From NCBI GenBank assembly GCA_947589225.1, contig CANQBC010000019.1, forward strand, positions 1-43,004: DNA of 43,004 nt. The letters are read 5' to 3'. This DNA comes from an uncultured Oscillospiraceae bacterium (GTDB taxonomy: Bacteria > Bacillota > Clostridia > Oscillospirales > Oscillospiraceae). Under the pieces are notes generated by a model, which had not been told where the DNA came from, did no database searches, and saw only the letters and a program-made list of their open reading frames with translations. Below, in pieces: positions 30,189 to 37,788 of this stretch. Numbering within the stretch: the stretch's first letter is position 1; each line of letters begins with the position of its first letter. The position numbers were made by a program, and so were the translations under genes.

Positions 30189-31701
30189 CGTCATCTGCCT
30201 CCTCTACGCTCAGATTTTCCGCCTGATCCCCCGCCGGCGCCAACGCCTTCGGCGTATCAGGAATCGGGAACCAGCCCACGCACGGGCTGTCGATGGTCAC
30301 ACCGCCGGGGAATGTCCACCGCTTCCCATCCCAACGAATAGGCGTCCGGTAAAGATCCAGGCCATCACCCAGGTCGAAAAGCCCCATGGCCTCAGTCGGG
30401 CGGTCAGGGATCTGTCCGGTGATGTATTTGGTGGGCGCCGGCGCCGAGGGGTGGAGATCGTCGGTCATCCCCAGCAGATAGTCGGCGGAACACTTCAGGA
30501 CCTTCACGGCCGCAAGAGGCTTAGACAGGTCGTCAGGAGAAAACCTTGGATATTCCGCCCCATAAGCAGGCCAGCGTATAAAATGTCCATCCGCCCAGTC
30601 CCTGGCGTCGCCGACAGTCAAATCACCCCAGGAGCCCCACGGTATCTTTACGTCGTCCTCCAGGCCGGCGGCGTCAGCTGCGCGTGCCACACGCTTCGCG
30701 AAGGGCACGGTCTTGCGCTGGGCCACCGTCAAGCGCTTCTTCGCTGCCGTCGCGGCTTTTTCCTTCTCCTCGCGCTGTCGCTCTTTCCGCGCAGCTTTGG
30801 CCTTGGCGCACATACGATCACAGCAGTAATAATCGCAACTTGCTCCGTCAGGGCACTTAAGGCAACACTTAGATCCGTCGCAGCCCTTATAGGGGCGTTC
30901 GCCGGACACCAGCATAAAGCTGTCGGCGTGAGTGCATGGCTTTCCGTCCGGGCACCGGAGCTCTGGTGTCCATGTGACACCCTTCTCCGCCTGTTCCCGG
31001 ATACGCGCCAGGGCGTTGGTGTAGGGGAGCTTTTTAAACTTTCCAATCCGCCGCTGAAGCTCCATGGGCATTCTGGCCAGCTCATAGGCTGGGGATTCGT
31101 CCAGTTCGCCGGCTTGCCACCGCTGAATAAACGGCGACTCAAGCTTTTCCTTGATGACCTTCAGCCGCGCCAGTTTGGATTTGCTGACCTGACACGCCTC
31201 GGCCACATGGTCACGCATCCTACCGGGGAACTCGACGCCCTCCTCCTTGAGCTGATACAAAAGCGCGGTCACCCGGTCAGCCTGGTCGGCGATCTCCGCG
31301 TCCGTAAGCTTGCGGGAGCTGGAGTTGGCAAAGATAAGCCGCAGCTCCTGCATGGCCTCGGACGCCTGCCCGGATTCCACGATGCAGGGGATCGTCCGCA
31401 ACTCCTCCCGGCCCTCGTCTACCAGCTTGCGTATGGCGGCGCGGCGGCGATGCCCGGAGACGATAATGAAATATCCCGTCGCGTCAGGATCAGGCCGTAC
31501 CAGGAGTGGCTGCTGAAGCCCCACCAGCTCGATGTTCTCCACGAGGGAGTCCAGATCCGACAGGGTGTAGAAATTCTTCGGGTCGTCCTCCAAACGGGCG
31601 ATGTCTATGTACGCGATCCTCTTTTGGCCGTCGCCCGTGGTGTCCAGCTTGGGCACGTCCTTCAGAATCTCAGCCAAATTGAAGCTTTTCGTCTCAGCCA
31701 T
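30175..31701 (-). CDS. parB: ParB-like partition protein with cysteine-rich insert
   Basis: A 508-residue protein. The ParB nuclease-fold (CTPase) region contains LVENIELVGLQQPLLVRPD and IVSGHRRRAAIRKL (about 50-95, the GHRR motif). A helix-turn-helix region follows (about 170-190, DHVAEACQVSKSKLARL). A Cys-rich segment, CSCC-like clusters around 255-300 (KCCLKCPDGASCDYYCC), precedes a charged coiled coil and a long C-terminal domain. It should load at a parS site and cooperate with the upstream ParA. ATG overlaps the parA stop. Confidence 0.87.
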   Translation of the reverse strand: MAETKSFNLAEILKDVPKLDTTGDGQKRIAYIDIARLEDDPKNFYTLSDLDSLVENIELVGLQQPLLVRPDPDATGYFIIVSGHRRRAAIRKLVDEGREELRTIPCIVESGQASEAMQELRLIFANSSSRKLTDAEIADQADRVTALLYQLKEEGVEFPGRMRDHVAEACQVSKSKLARLKVIKEKLESPFIQRWQAGELDESPAYELARMPMELQRRIGKFKKLPYTNALARIREQAEKGVTWTPELRCPDGKPCTHADSFMLVSGERPYKGCDGSKCCLKCPDGASCDYYCCDRMCAKAKAARKERQREEKEKAATAAKKRLTVAQRKTVPFAKRVARAADAAGLEDDVKIPWGSWGDLTVGDARDWADGHFIRWPAYGAEYPRFSPDDLSKPLAAVKVLKCSADYLLGMTDDLHPSAPAPTKYITGQIPDRPTEAMGLFDLGDGLDLYRTPIRWDGKRWTFPGGVTIDSPCVGWFPIPDTPKALAPAGDQAENLSVEEADDDDEA

Positions 31702-32464
31702 TCAAAGCGCCCCCTTTTACCAGCCACCGGACGAAGGCCCGGTAATCCACCGCCGCGGCGCTCCTGGGACTCGACTCAATGAGGGGCCGCTGGGCGAAGG
31801 TCATATCGTCAACCTTATCGGTACGGCGGACGTGAGGAAGCACCGGGAGGCCGTATGCCCGCAAGGTCTCCTCCGCCGCCTTGGTACGCTTGCAGGCGTA
31901 CCACATGGTAGGCAGACAGCCCAGGAGCTTGAGATCCGGGTTTATGGCCCGCATATTGTTGATTTGCCGCATCAGATTGGTCATCCCCCGCAGGGAAAAG
32001 GCGTCCAGCTTGATGGGGATCAGGACTTCATCCGCCGCCAGAAGCGCCGCGGCGCTGGCCGCGTTGAACGCCGGCGGGCAGTCGATGAGGCAGTAGTCAT
32101 ACGTGCCTAATTTGGAAAAACCGTTTACCAGCGTCCGAAGATGCCCGGCATTGACGGCTTCCGTCTCCACCTTCGTCAGATCCAGATCCATAAGCTCGTC
32201 GCTGCCGGCGATGAGATCCACGTTGTTGATTTTCGTCCCCACGACGTACCGATAAATGCCGATTTCCTTGTCCCGGAGCAGATTCGCCAGGGTCCCGCCC
32301 TGGGTCGCGCTGCCTGAAAGAAATTCAGTCGTATTGCACTGACTGTCCGCATCGACCACAAGCACCCTTTTCTTGTGGTCGTGAGCCAGGATCGCCGCCA
32401 CGTTCACCGTCGTGGTGGTCTTGGCGACCCCGCCCTTGAGATTCATAACTGTGATCGTTCTCAT
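31694..32464 (-). CDS. parA: ParA-type partition ATPase
   Basis: About 256 residues from ATG 32464 (AGGGGTG upstream). The deviant Walker A is NLKGGVAKTTTTVNVA (about 8-23), then VLVVDADSQCNTT and the Walker B region DYCLIDCPP (about 123). No N-terminal HTH, so it is a small type I ParA. With parB it forms an active DNA segregation pair, which is useful only when the element replicates extrachromosomally or as a remnant of that life style. Confidence 0.92.
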   Translation of the reverse strand: MRTITVMNLKGGVAKTTTTVNVAAILAHDHKKRVLVVDADSQCNTTEFLSGSATQGGTLANLLRDKEIGIYRYVVGTKINNVDLIAGSDELMDLDLTKVETEAVNAGHLRTLVNGFSKLGTYDYCLIDCPPAFNAASAAALLAADEVLIPIKLDAFSLRGMTNLMRQINNMRAINPDLKLLGCLPTMWYACKRTKAAEETLRAYGLPVLPHVRRTDKVDDMTFAQRPLIESSPRSAAAVDYRAFVRWLVKGGALNG

Positions 32465-32481
32465 GGTTACACCCCTGTTTT

Positions 32482-32670
32482 TCAAAATTTAAAGCTTTCC
32501 CGATATGGCCGCCGGCGCTCTCCGTCACCCAGATAGGCGAAGATGCCATAAGTGCGGTGGGCCTCGTTGACCCATTCCACCGTGCCGGTTACGGCCTTGT
32601 GACAGCGCTCGTGTGAATCGTCCGTTATGCCGCCGGGCACAAAGCGGACCTTGTCTCCGACTTTGACCAT
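32482..32670 (-). CDS. Small SH3-like early protein
   Basis: A 62-residue protein with VKVGDKVRFVPGGITDD and a following beta-rich body, resembling small KOW/SH3-like folds. ATG has GGGAGGGAG upstream. It lies between the helicase and parA genes. Function unknown. Confidence 0.6.
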   Translation of the reverse strand: MVKVGDKVRFVPGGITDDSHERCHKAVTGTVEWVNEAHRTYGIFAYLGDGERRRPYRESFKF

Positions 32671-32685
32671 GCTCTCCCTCCCTTC

Positions 32686-34077
32686 TCAGAATGGGCAGTT
32701 TGGATCCGCGCCGGTGATAGATGCCATGCTCACCTGCTCCAGATCCTGAGACGCCTTCCGGTCTCGAACCGCTTTGGCGGAGGCCGCAAACGCGGCGTTG
32801 ACCTGTTCCCCCACCGAGGGCGGCGCCGCCGCAAGCATCTGGTGGGCGCCGTCAAAATCGAGGGTCAACCGCACCTTCGCGCCGTCCTTATTCTTGCTGA
32901 CCTTCAACTCACGCGGGGATTGATTGTCGTTGAGATCCGACGGGTAGAGCAGCATGGCCACATCCGCGTCGTTTTCGATCTGGCCGGACTCTTTGAAGCT
33001 CCACATATCCGGCGGCGCCGCTTTGCCCTTGGTTTTTTCGGGCCTGGCCAGCTGGGCCAGCTCCACCACGGCGACGTTGTGCGTCTGCGCCAGCGTGTGG
33101 AGCGCCATGGAGATTTCGGTCACCCGCTCCCGCATGTCCCGCACGGGGGCGCTGACGATCTGCAGGTAGTCCACGAAGATGACCTGATACTTCCGGGCCA
33201 GGGTGATGGACTGAATGTCGCGCACCGACAGACCAGTGGCGTGGGTAAACTCCAGGGATCCCTTGTAGTCGCCGATCTCGATGCCGAGCCGAACCGCCCG
33301 GTCGATGTCCTCCCGGCTTTCGGCACCCCTTTTGATGGCCCGGAAGTCTATTTCAGCATACCGGGATATGATCCGTTCCCCCAGCTTGTCCTCGTTGGTC
33401 TCCAGGCTGAAAAAGCCCACGTCATACTTCCTCGCCATATGGACGGCGAACTGGAGCGCGAGAAGCGTCTTACCCGCGGAGGCGTAGCCGCCGATGACCA
33501 CCACGTCTCCGGGTCTCACCGACAGGGCGTCGTCAAGCGCGGTTATACCAAACGTTATGTACTCGGGCGGCGGGGTCTTGTCCGCCTTGCGCTGGAGATA
33601 CCGTTTTATCAGCTCCATGGCGTTGACGGGCTTGACGCTCTGCCGGGAGACGAGCCGGCGGTTGAGGGCGTCCACCATGGGGCGAACGGCGTCCATAGAC
33701 CGGGCCTCGATGATCTGCCGCGCCAGGATCTTGACGTGCCAGAGCATATCGAACTCAAGAAGGAGATCTCCGTAGTAGTCGAGATCCGCCGCGGCCACCT
33801 CGGCGCAGTATTCGAGGACCGGAGCATATTCCTGTCCGACCTCCTGGCGGACGGTCACCCGGTCGATGGGCCTGTCCGCAAAGTGGAGCCGTGAGATAGC
33901 TTCAAAAAGCTCATGAGCGGACTCATCCGAGAAGATCTCCAGCGGCAGCTTTGCTATGGCGGAACCGGCCTTCTCAGGGGAAGCCAGGATCCCGCCGATG
34001 ATCGCATACTGGATATCCGTCAGGTTCTGCGTGTCCATGCCGTCCCTGATGAGCCGCTCATCAAGGTTACTTGTCAC
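32686..34077 (-). CDS. dnaB: Replicative DNA helicase, DnaB-like
   Basis: About 463 residues from GTG 34077, which overlaps the initiator stop (TAGTG) and has AGGAGG eight bases upstream; upstream residues are a shadow of the initiator gene. The N-terminal domain (IGGILASPEKAGSAIAKLPL) is followed by the RecA-type core: Walker A GGYASAGKTLLALQ (about 215), VIFVDYLQIVS (Walker B), and AQLARPEKTKG...FKESGQIENDADVAMLL. It unwinds the fork during phage replication and is probably loaded by the initiator next to it. Confidence 0.92.
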   Translation of the reverse strand: MTSNLDERLIRDGMDTQNLTDIQYAIIGGILASPEKAGSAIAKLPLEIFSDESAHELFEAISRLHFADRPIDRVTVRQEVGQEYAPVLEYCAEVAAADLDYYGDLLLEFDMLWHVKILARQIIEARSMDAVRPMVDALNRRLVSRQSVKPVNAMELIKRYLQRKADKTPPPEYITFGITALDDALSVRPGDVVVIGGYASAGKTLLALQFAVHMARKYDVGFFSLETNEDKLGERIISRYAEIDFRAIKRGAESREDIDRAVRLGIEIGDYKGSLEFTHATGLSVRDIQSITLARKYQVIFVDYLQIVSAPVRDMRERVTEISMALHTLAQTHNVAVVELAQLARPEKTKGKAAPPDMWSFKESGQIENDADVAMLLYPSDLNDNQSPRELKVSKNKDGAKVRLTLDFDGAHQMLAAAPPSVGEQVNAAFAASAKAVRDRKASQDLEQVSMASITGADPNCPF

Positions 34078-34901
34078 TAAATTACCTCCTTGTCCTCCGA
34101 CCATCCCCCGTCTTCGGCATCGGCAGGCGCCGCGGGAAGGTTGCCGGCTTCCTCCCACCAGCGCCCATTGAGCCAGGTGGACGCGTGGGGGATCCCGATC
34201 CCCCGCCGCCATTCGTCTGAGGCCGCGAAGCGTTTGAGGGCCTGTCCCATGGTGTCGATCAGCTCGTCGGAGGGCTTGAGCTTGTCCCACGCCCGGATGG
34301 TCGCCTGACGTTTGGAATTGACCTTCGGGGCGATAGAGTGGTAGTACTTCCAAAAGCCCTCAAAACGAAGCGATTTCCAGTCAGCCGTGTCCTTGTGCTC
34401 CTGGCTTCGCGTCCTCGCTTTTTTCTCGCCGACACACGCCGTCCCCCCTTGGGGGACTATAGGGGGTATATAATCTTGTTTATATATAATATTTTTATTT
34501 AAATCTGTAACCGTGTCCGAATTTTCCGTGTACGAAAAGTTAGGACACGGTGACGCCGTGTCCGAAAAATTAGGACACGGTGAAGAAGGGATATCCTCAT
34601 CCTTCAGAGGTGAGCTGGAGACGAAGTAATGCGCTTTTCCAAACTTACCGTCCGTTCTTGTCTGCGTATCGCGCCTTATGTAGCCGGCAGTCTCCAGCTC
34701 CCGTATCATAGAGGCCATGGTGTCCTTTGACACTCCGGCAATGGCCGCCATTCCCCGGACGGAGTAATCCCAGCCCTCACGTCGGCTCAGCATCATCATC
34801 AGGACAGTCCTCGTTTGAAGCTTCAGCCGCGCGTCAAACATGACGTCGTAATAAAACGGCACAAATTTTCTGTCCCGGTCGAGTATGGTAAACTCAGCCA
34901 T
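34077..34901 (-). CDS. Replication initiator with N-terminal winged helix
   Basis: About 274 residues from ATG 34901 (GGAGGCG upstream). The N-terminal HTH (LMMMLSRREGWDYSVRGMAA, then IAGVSKDTMASMIREL) should bind DNA. The middle (about 105-145) is encoded by an iteron array and repeats SPCPNFS-type peptides. The C-terminal part (WKYYHSIAPKVNSKRQATIR, WLNGRWWEE) is typical of phage replication proteins that recruit DnaB helicase. Like lambda O it appears to carry its own origin inside the gene. Confidence 0.82.
   Translation of the reverse strand: MAEFTILDRDRKFVPFYYDVMFDARLKLQTRTVLMMMLSRREGWDYSVRGMAAIAGVSKDTMASMIRELETAGYIRRDTQTRTDGKFGKAHYFVSSSPLKDEDIPSSPCPNFSDTASPCPNFSYTENSDTVTDLNKNIIYKQDYIPPIVPQGGTACVGEKKARTRSQEHKDTADWKSLRFEGFWKYYHSIAPKVNSKRQATIRAWDKLKPSDELIDTMGQALKRFAASDEWRRGIGIPHASTWLNGRWWEEAGNLPAAPADAEDGGWSEDKEVI
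34441..34580. other. Candidate phage replication origin inside the initiator gene
   Basis: Two 25-bp dyads of the form CCGTGTCCG...GGACACGG lie at 34526-34550 (one mismatch, CCGTGTACG) and 34556-34580, 30 bases apart, with another half-site at 34511-34519. Beside them is an A/T-rich stretch (34466-34510), in an otherwise GC-rich gene, suitable for unwinding, and then a GTCCCCC/GGGGGAC hairpin (34441-34457). Iterons plus an AT-rich unwinding region within an initiator gene match lambdoid origin design. Confidence 0.7.
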
Positions 34902-35232
34902 GTTCACGCCTCCATTTCGTCAGAACCTTCGCAGCCTCCGCCGTGGCCGCTGGTCTCGGGAAAAGCTGTCGCTCTATGATTTCTCCCGGCTTCTCCGGGG
35001 AGTATATGATTTTTCTCTCTATGTAACCGGCTCTCACCAGTTCCGAGATGAGTCTTGAGATGTGCCGATCTGTTCTGTCCATCTCTGTGCCGAGTTCGCC
35101 ATTCGTCCTCGTGCAATACCCCGTCGCGGCTGCCTCTGTCAGAATGATGGCATACAAATACCGCGCAGACATGGACAGCCGATTATCGCGCGTTACCTCC
35201 AACGAGACGACAAGAGGATCATTTGTCCGCAT
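34894..35232 (-). CDS. HTH protein of the replication operon
   Basis: About 112 residues from ATG 35232 (GGAAAGGG upstream). A winged-helix region (GELGTEMDRTDRHISRLISE, then LVRAGYIERKI, about 45-75) resembles replication initiator N-terminal domains and MarR-like regulators. It directly precedes the initiator with overlapping ends, so it may be an accessory initiator or operon regulator. Confidence 0.65.
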   Translation of the reverse strand: MRTNDPLVVSLEVTRDNRLSMSARYLYAIILTEAAATGYCTRTNGELGTEMDRTDRHISRLISELVRAGYIERKIIYSPEKPGEIIERQLFPRPAATAEAAKVLTKWRREHG

Positions 35233-35470
35233 GAACTTTCCCTTTCCTTCTCTCAAATTCGGCGGTTATTCCCGCCGTCAGGTCTCCGTAGATGCGCCCC
35301 ATCTCCTTGTTCAGGATGCGCAGGACCGCCATGGCATACTTTGGATAGTCTGCCTTGTTGAGCCGAAGTTCGGTCTCAAGGCTGTCCTCTACCAGCGCTT
35401 CGGCGAGGACTACGTCCGCCAATGCTCCCTGTACGGTTTCGGCCACGTCAATGAAATCTGCTTTGTCCAT
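35219..35470 (-). CDS. Unknown helical early protein
   Basis: An 83-residue acidic, helical protein without a recognised motif. ATG has AGGAGG upstream. It is the first gene of the replication operon, downstream of the promoter and paired operator at 35499-35561. Confidence 0.6.
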   Translation of the reverse strand: MDKADFIDVAETVQGALADVVLAEALVEDSLETELRLNKADYPKYAMAVLRILNKEMGRIYGDLTAGITAEFERRKGKVHADK

Positions 35471-35498
35471 GTTTGCAAAACCTCCTGTTTTAATCTTG

Positions 35499-35561
35499 TT
35501 AGCACTATGTTAGCACCTTGTTTGTAGAAAGTCAAGAGAAAAAATGCTAACATAGTGCTAA
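35499..35561. promoter_or_regulatory. Divergent promoter with paired 17-bp operators
   Basis: TTAGCACTATGTTAGCA (35499-35515) and its exact complement (35545-35561) flank a 29-base spacer. Each copy holds TTAGCA twice. A minus-strand promoter, TTGACT (35529-35534), 17 bases, TAACAT, has its -10 inside the left copy, so binding there would repress the replication operon. The right copy lies just before the RHH gene ribosome binding site. The adjacent RHH protein is the likely ligand (inference). Confidence 0.75.
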
Positions 35562-35575
35562 AGGAGTGATTGCAC

Positions 35576-35752
35576 ATGTCAACAAGCAAAATTCAGACCG
35601 GTCTCCGCCTTGATGAGACCACTTACGCAAAAGCCAAAGCCCTCGCAGATCAGGAGCGCAGATCGTTAAACAACCTTGTCGAGTATGCCTTGCAGAAGTA
35701 TATTTCTGAGTTTGAGTCGGTTAACGGCCCGATTTCTGTTCCCGAGGAGTAA
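35576..35752 (+). CDS. Ribbon-helix-helix regulator (Arc/CopG type)
   Basis: A 58-residue protein from ATG 35576 (AAAGGAG upstream). KIQTGLRLDETTYAKAKALA followed by RRSLNNLVEYALQKYI is the compact RHH pattern: a beta strand that contacts DNA, then two helices. It is divergent from the replication operon and likely binds the 35499-35561 inverted repeats, repressing both promoters. Its end overlaps the convergent RHH gene by 32 bases. Confidence 0.78.
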   Translation: MSTSKIQTGLRLDETTYAKAKALADQERRSLNNLVEYALQKYISEFESVNGPISVPEE

Positions 35753-35909
35753 GCACGGTGTTGTTCCTGGCGCTGAGTCCCAGGTCTATCAACATCAGCA
35801 GCAGGCTGTTGATCGACACACCCACGGTGTCAGCCAGAGCAAGCAGCTCTTCATACCTGTTCACAGGGATACGAAGGCCCGTTTGAACCTTGTCACTTTG
35901 ATTTTTCAC
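35721..35909 (-). CDS. Second ribbon-helix-helix protein
   Basis: A 62-residue protein, GTG start at 35909 with AGGGGGTG upstream. KVQTGLRIPVNRYEELLALA, then VSINSLLLMLIDLGLS, resembles the 35576 protein in its strand (VQTGLRI versus IQTGLRL), so the two may have arisen by duplication. Probably a DNA-binding regulator of the same region. Convergent overlap with the first RHH gene could couple them by antisense transcription. Confidence 0.68.
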   Translation of the reverse strand: MKNQSDKVQTGLRIPVNRYEELLALADTVGVSINSLLLMLIDLGLSARNNTVLTPREQKSGR

Positions 35910-35920
35910 ACTTCACCCCC

Positions 35921-35949
35921 TTGCAAAAACGCAGATGCAGTGGTATAAT
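35921..35949 (+). promoter_or_regulatory. Promoter of a short terminated transcript
   Basis: TTGCAA (35921-35926), 17 bases, TATAAT (35944-35949). The -10 lies within CAGT...ACTG symmetry. The only thing downstream before a strong terminator is about 70 bases without a gene. Confidence 0.6.
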
Positions 35950-35955
35950 ACTGTC

Positions 35956-36026
35956 GTTCTCATGGCTTACGCCATGTGCCCCTATGTGCCCCTACCGGTG
36001 TTACCCGCACCGGCAGGGGCATTTTT
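35956..36026 (+). ncRNA. Candidate small RNA of about 70 nt with Rho-independent terminator
   Basis: After the promoter, the transcript would form CATGGC-TTAC-GCCATG (35961-35976), then a long terminator stem TGCCCCT-A-CCGGTG...CACCGG-C-AGGGGCA (35987-36021) and five U. No ORF with a ribosome binding site fits. The position among the lysogeny regulators recalls phage immunity RNAs, but no target is evident. Confidence 0.5.
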
Positions 36027-36053
36027 GTTCTCATGGGTTACGCCACGCGCCCC
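35956..36053. repeat. 27-bp direct repeat around the small RNA terminator
   Basis: Positions 35956-35982 and 36027-36053 share 24 of 27 bases (both begin GTTCTCATGG and end GCCCC), 71 bases apart. The second copy lies just beyond the terminator, so the terminator hairpin appears to have been inserted in, or duplicated with, this unit. Confidence 0.75.
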
Positions 36054-36054
36054 T

Positions 36055-36261
36055 TCATGCGGTCGTACCACGCATAAAGTTGATGAAGGCGCGGCGGGGG
36101 ATCCTGACCCGGTGCCCGCAAACGGAGACGGGAAAACCCAAGCGCTCCGGGCACTGTCTGGCGGCCACACGTATATAGGCCGGGTTGCATTGCAGGATCT
36201 TGGCTGCGATATCCGGGGTGATGATCTCGCCTTCCATCGCTTCGATATCTTCCAATGTCAT
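36055..36261 (-). CDS. Small excisionase-like DNA-binding protein
   Basis: A 68-residue protein from ATG 36261 (AAAGGAG upstream). EIITPDIAAKILQCNPAYIR, then RQCPERLGFPVSVCGHRVRI and PRRAFINFM, resembles the winged MerR/excisionase-type fold (AlpA/Xis group), with an HTH and a wing. It could be the recombination directionality factor or a regulator. It lies far from int, so a role in excision is not certain. Confidence 0.6.
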   Translation of the reverse strand: MTLEDIEAMEGEIITPDIAAKILQCNPAYIRVAARQCPERLGFPVSVCGHRVRIPRRAFINFMRGTTA

Positions 36262-36265
36262 TGTT

Positions 36266-36718
36266 TTACTCCTTTCTCGCGGCAAACCGCATTTCATAAT
36301 ATGCTTTCGTGATCTGCGACCCCATGTCCATGATTTTCTCGAAAACCTCCGCCTCCACATCGTCGATGTGGCCGTCGGCTACCATCCGCAGGAGCGCCCG
36401 GTCAAACCTGTTGTCGACAAAGTCCAGGATGCAGGATATGTACGAGGCCGCCACCTCCGGCAGGGGCCGCCCGATCTTGAATTCCGGGATCAGCGCGTCC
36501 AGGCTCGTTGACTGCTCCCGGAGATACACCCCGGTCAGCCAGGGCGCCGCCAGGATCTCGCTGAGGATCCCCAGCATATCGATGGGACAGTTCCGCGCCC
36601 CGCTCTCCCAGGCCCGGACAGAGTCAACGGAGCACCCGGCCCGCTCGGCCAGTGCTTCCTGCGTCAGACCTTTACCGATTCGCGCCCTTTGGATAGAATT
36701 TATCGGGTTTTTGTCCAT
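36266..36718 (-). CDS. XRE-family transcription regulator
   Basis: A 150-residue protein from ATG 36718 (GGAGGGAG upstream). The HTH (RARIGKGLTQEALAERAGCS, VDSVRAWESGAR) is at about residues 10-45, followed by a helical C-terminal domain of unknown type. It probably regulates early lytic genes in the operon that begins at the switch. Confidence 0.78.
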   Translation of the reverse strand: MDKNPINSIQRARIGKGLTQEALAERAGCSVDSVRAWESGARNCPIDMLGILSEILAAPWLTGVYLREQSTSLDALIPEFKIGRPLPEVAASYISCILDFVDNRFDRALLRMVADGHIDDVEAEVFEKIMDMGSQITKAYYEMRFAARKE

Positions 36719-36774
36719 GGTGTCAGCTCCCTCCATGGGGTATAATGGTTGATGGGAAATAGTCTCGTTTTGGG

Positions 36775-37077
36775 TCATCTGATGGCTCTCGCCATTCCCA
36801 GCTCCAGCAGCTCCTCGTGTTCGATATAAGCCGTATCCGATGTCGGCTCGGCTTTGCCGTTCAGATACTGCATGGTGCGTACAAGCGCGGCCCGCCCGTC
36901 TTTCGGCCTAAAATCGAACCGGTACAGACACCCCTCAAAGAGAAATCTCAGATTGTAGCCACACGACGTCGCGAAGAACGTGGTCGTTCCGCATTCAACC
37001 GGGATCTCAAAGTGTCGCTTTGCCAACTCGTAGAGCTTTGACTTGTTGGCCTTAACAGAATACCCTTGTCCAAACAT
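36775..37077 (-). CDS. Unknown early protein
   Basis: A 100-residue protein from ATG 37077 (AGGAGGCCC upstream). A basic N terminus (SVKANKSKLYELAKRHFEIP) and a central FFATSCGYNLRFLFEG. No recognised domain. It follows the Cro-like gene in the early operon. Confidence 0.55.
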   Translation of the reverse strand: MFGQGYSVKANKSKLYELAKRHFEIPVECGTTTFFATSCGYNLRFLFEGCLYRFDFRPKDGRAALVRTMQYLNGKAEPTSDTAYIEHEELLELGMARAIR

Positions 37078-37091
37078 ACCAGGGCCTCCTC

Positions 37092-37304
37092 TCATGCGCT
37101 GTCCTCAGTTTCAGGCTCTTCAAAGAATCTGGTCCACTCGAAACCCAGGACTGTTGCGATCTTCTTGGCCGTCGGAACCGTCGGGGTCTTCACCCCCGTC
37201 TCTATGCCGGCATATCCGGCCTGAGACATGTCCGCGCTGTCGGCGACTTCCTGCTGCGTCTTCCCTTGGCGGATTCTGATATCCGCCAACCACTGTCTTT
37301 TCAC
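37092..37304 (-). CDS. Cro/CI-type small HTH protein
   Basis: A 70-residue protein from GTG 37304, chosen because GGAGG lies eight bases upstream and the product then begins KRQWLADIRIRQGKTQQEVA, the usual form in Firmicutes. The HTH continues DSADMSQAGYAGIETGVKTP and ends AKKIATVLGFEWTRFF. One HTH domain without an oligomerisation part fits a Cro-like role. Confidence 0.78.
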   Translation of the reverse strand: MKRQWLADIRIRQGKTQQEVADSADMSQAGYAGIETGVKTPTVPTAKKIATVLGFEWTRFFEEPETEDSA

Positions 37305-37321
37305 ATTTTTCACCTCCATTC

Positions 37322-37350
37322 TTGCCATAGCTCCCCCTTTCCCCTATAAT
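37322..37350 (+). promoter_or_regulatory. Plus-strand promoter
   Basis: TTGCCA (37322-37327), 17 bases, TATAAT (37345-37350), reading toward the small gene at 37398. Just downstream, CCACCGG is repeated directly (37355-37361 and 37365-37371), a possible operator. Confidence 0.55.
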
Positions 37351-37397
37351 GGTCCCACCGGCTGCCACCGGAATAACCGAGAAAGGGGGTGAAAGAA

Positions 37398-37586
37398 ATG
37401 CTGAGTAATGAGAGAATCGCACATGACCTTGCGCTGATATGGGTAAACAACACATTGACCGGGAGACTGCCGCAATTGACTGAGGGCAAGCATCTCGTTG
37501 ATGAATATTTCGCCGCATATGCCAAGGCCATGAAGAAGCTGGAAACGTTGGAAGGCAAGGAATCTGCTCACATTGACCAACCCTGA
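37398..37586 (+). CDS. Small helical unknown protein
   Basis: A 62-residue protein from ATG 37398 (GGGGGTGAAAG upstream). It is helical and charged (NERIAHDLALIWVNNTL, YFAAYAKAMKKLETL). It faces the Cro-like gene divergently and its end overlaps the convergent gene at 37568-37747 by 19 bases. Function unknown. Confidence 0.6.
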   Translation: MLSNERIAHDLALIWVNNTLTGRLPQLTEGKHLVDEYFAAYAKAMKKLETLEGKESAHIDQP

Positions 37587-37747
37587 TGCCCGTCTTCACG
37601 TTTCGCGCTCTGTACGGTGCTGCGCTCGCGGATTTCCGAACCAACATAGCGCAGGATGTCCTCGGACTGCCGCACCGTACACTTTTTTTCCGCCAAAATC
37701 TCCAGAATCCGCTCGACAATGTCAAAGTTTTTCTCTGTCGCGTCCAT
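37568..37747 (-). CDS. Small unknown protein, 59 residues
   Basis: ATG at 37747 with GAGGGGGTGAG upstream. The product (DATEKNFDIVERILEILAEK, KCTVRQSEDILRYVGSEI) is helical and resembles small phage proteins with an HTH-like helix pair. It was found by reading the minus strand directly, as it is short. It is convergent with the 37398 gene and divergent from the 37789 gene. Function unknown. Confidence 0.6.
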   Translation of the reverse strand: MDATEKNFDIVERILEILAEKKCTVRQSEDILRYVGSEIRERSTVQSAKREDGHQGWSM

Positions 37748-37788
37748 GCCCTCACCCCCTCTCCAAAAACTACATAGGAGTTGATTTT

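Noticed and set aside
30729-31142. Minus-strand 137-residue reading inside parB
   Set aside because: Off-frame Arg/Ser-rich shadow of parB with no motif.
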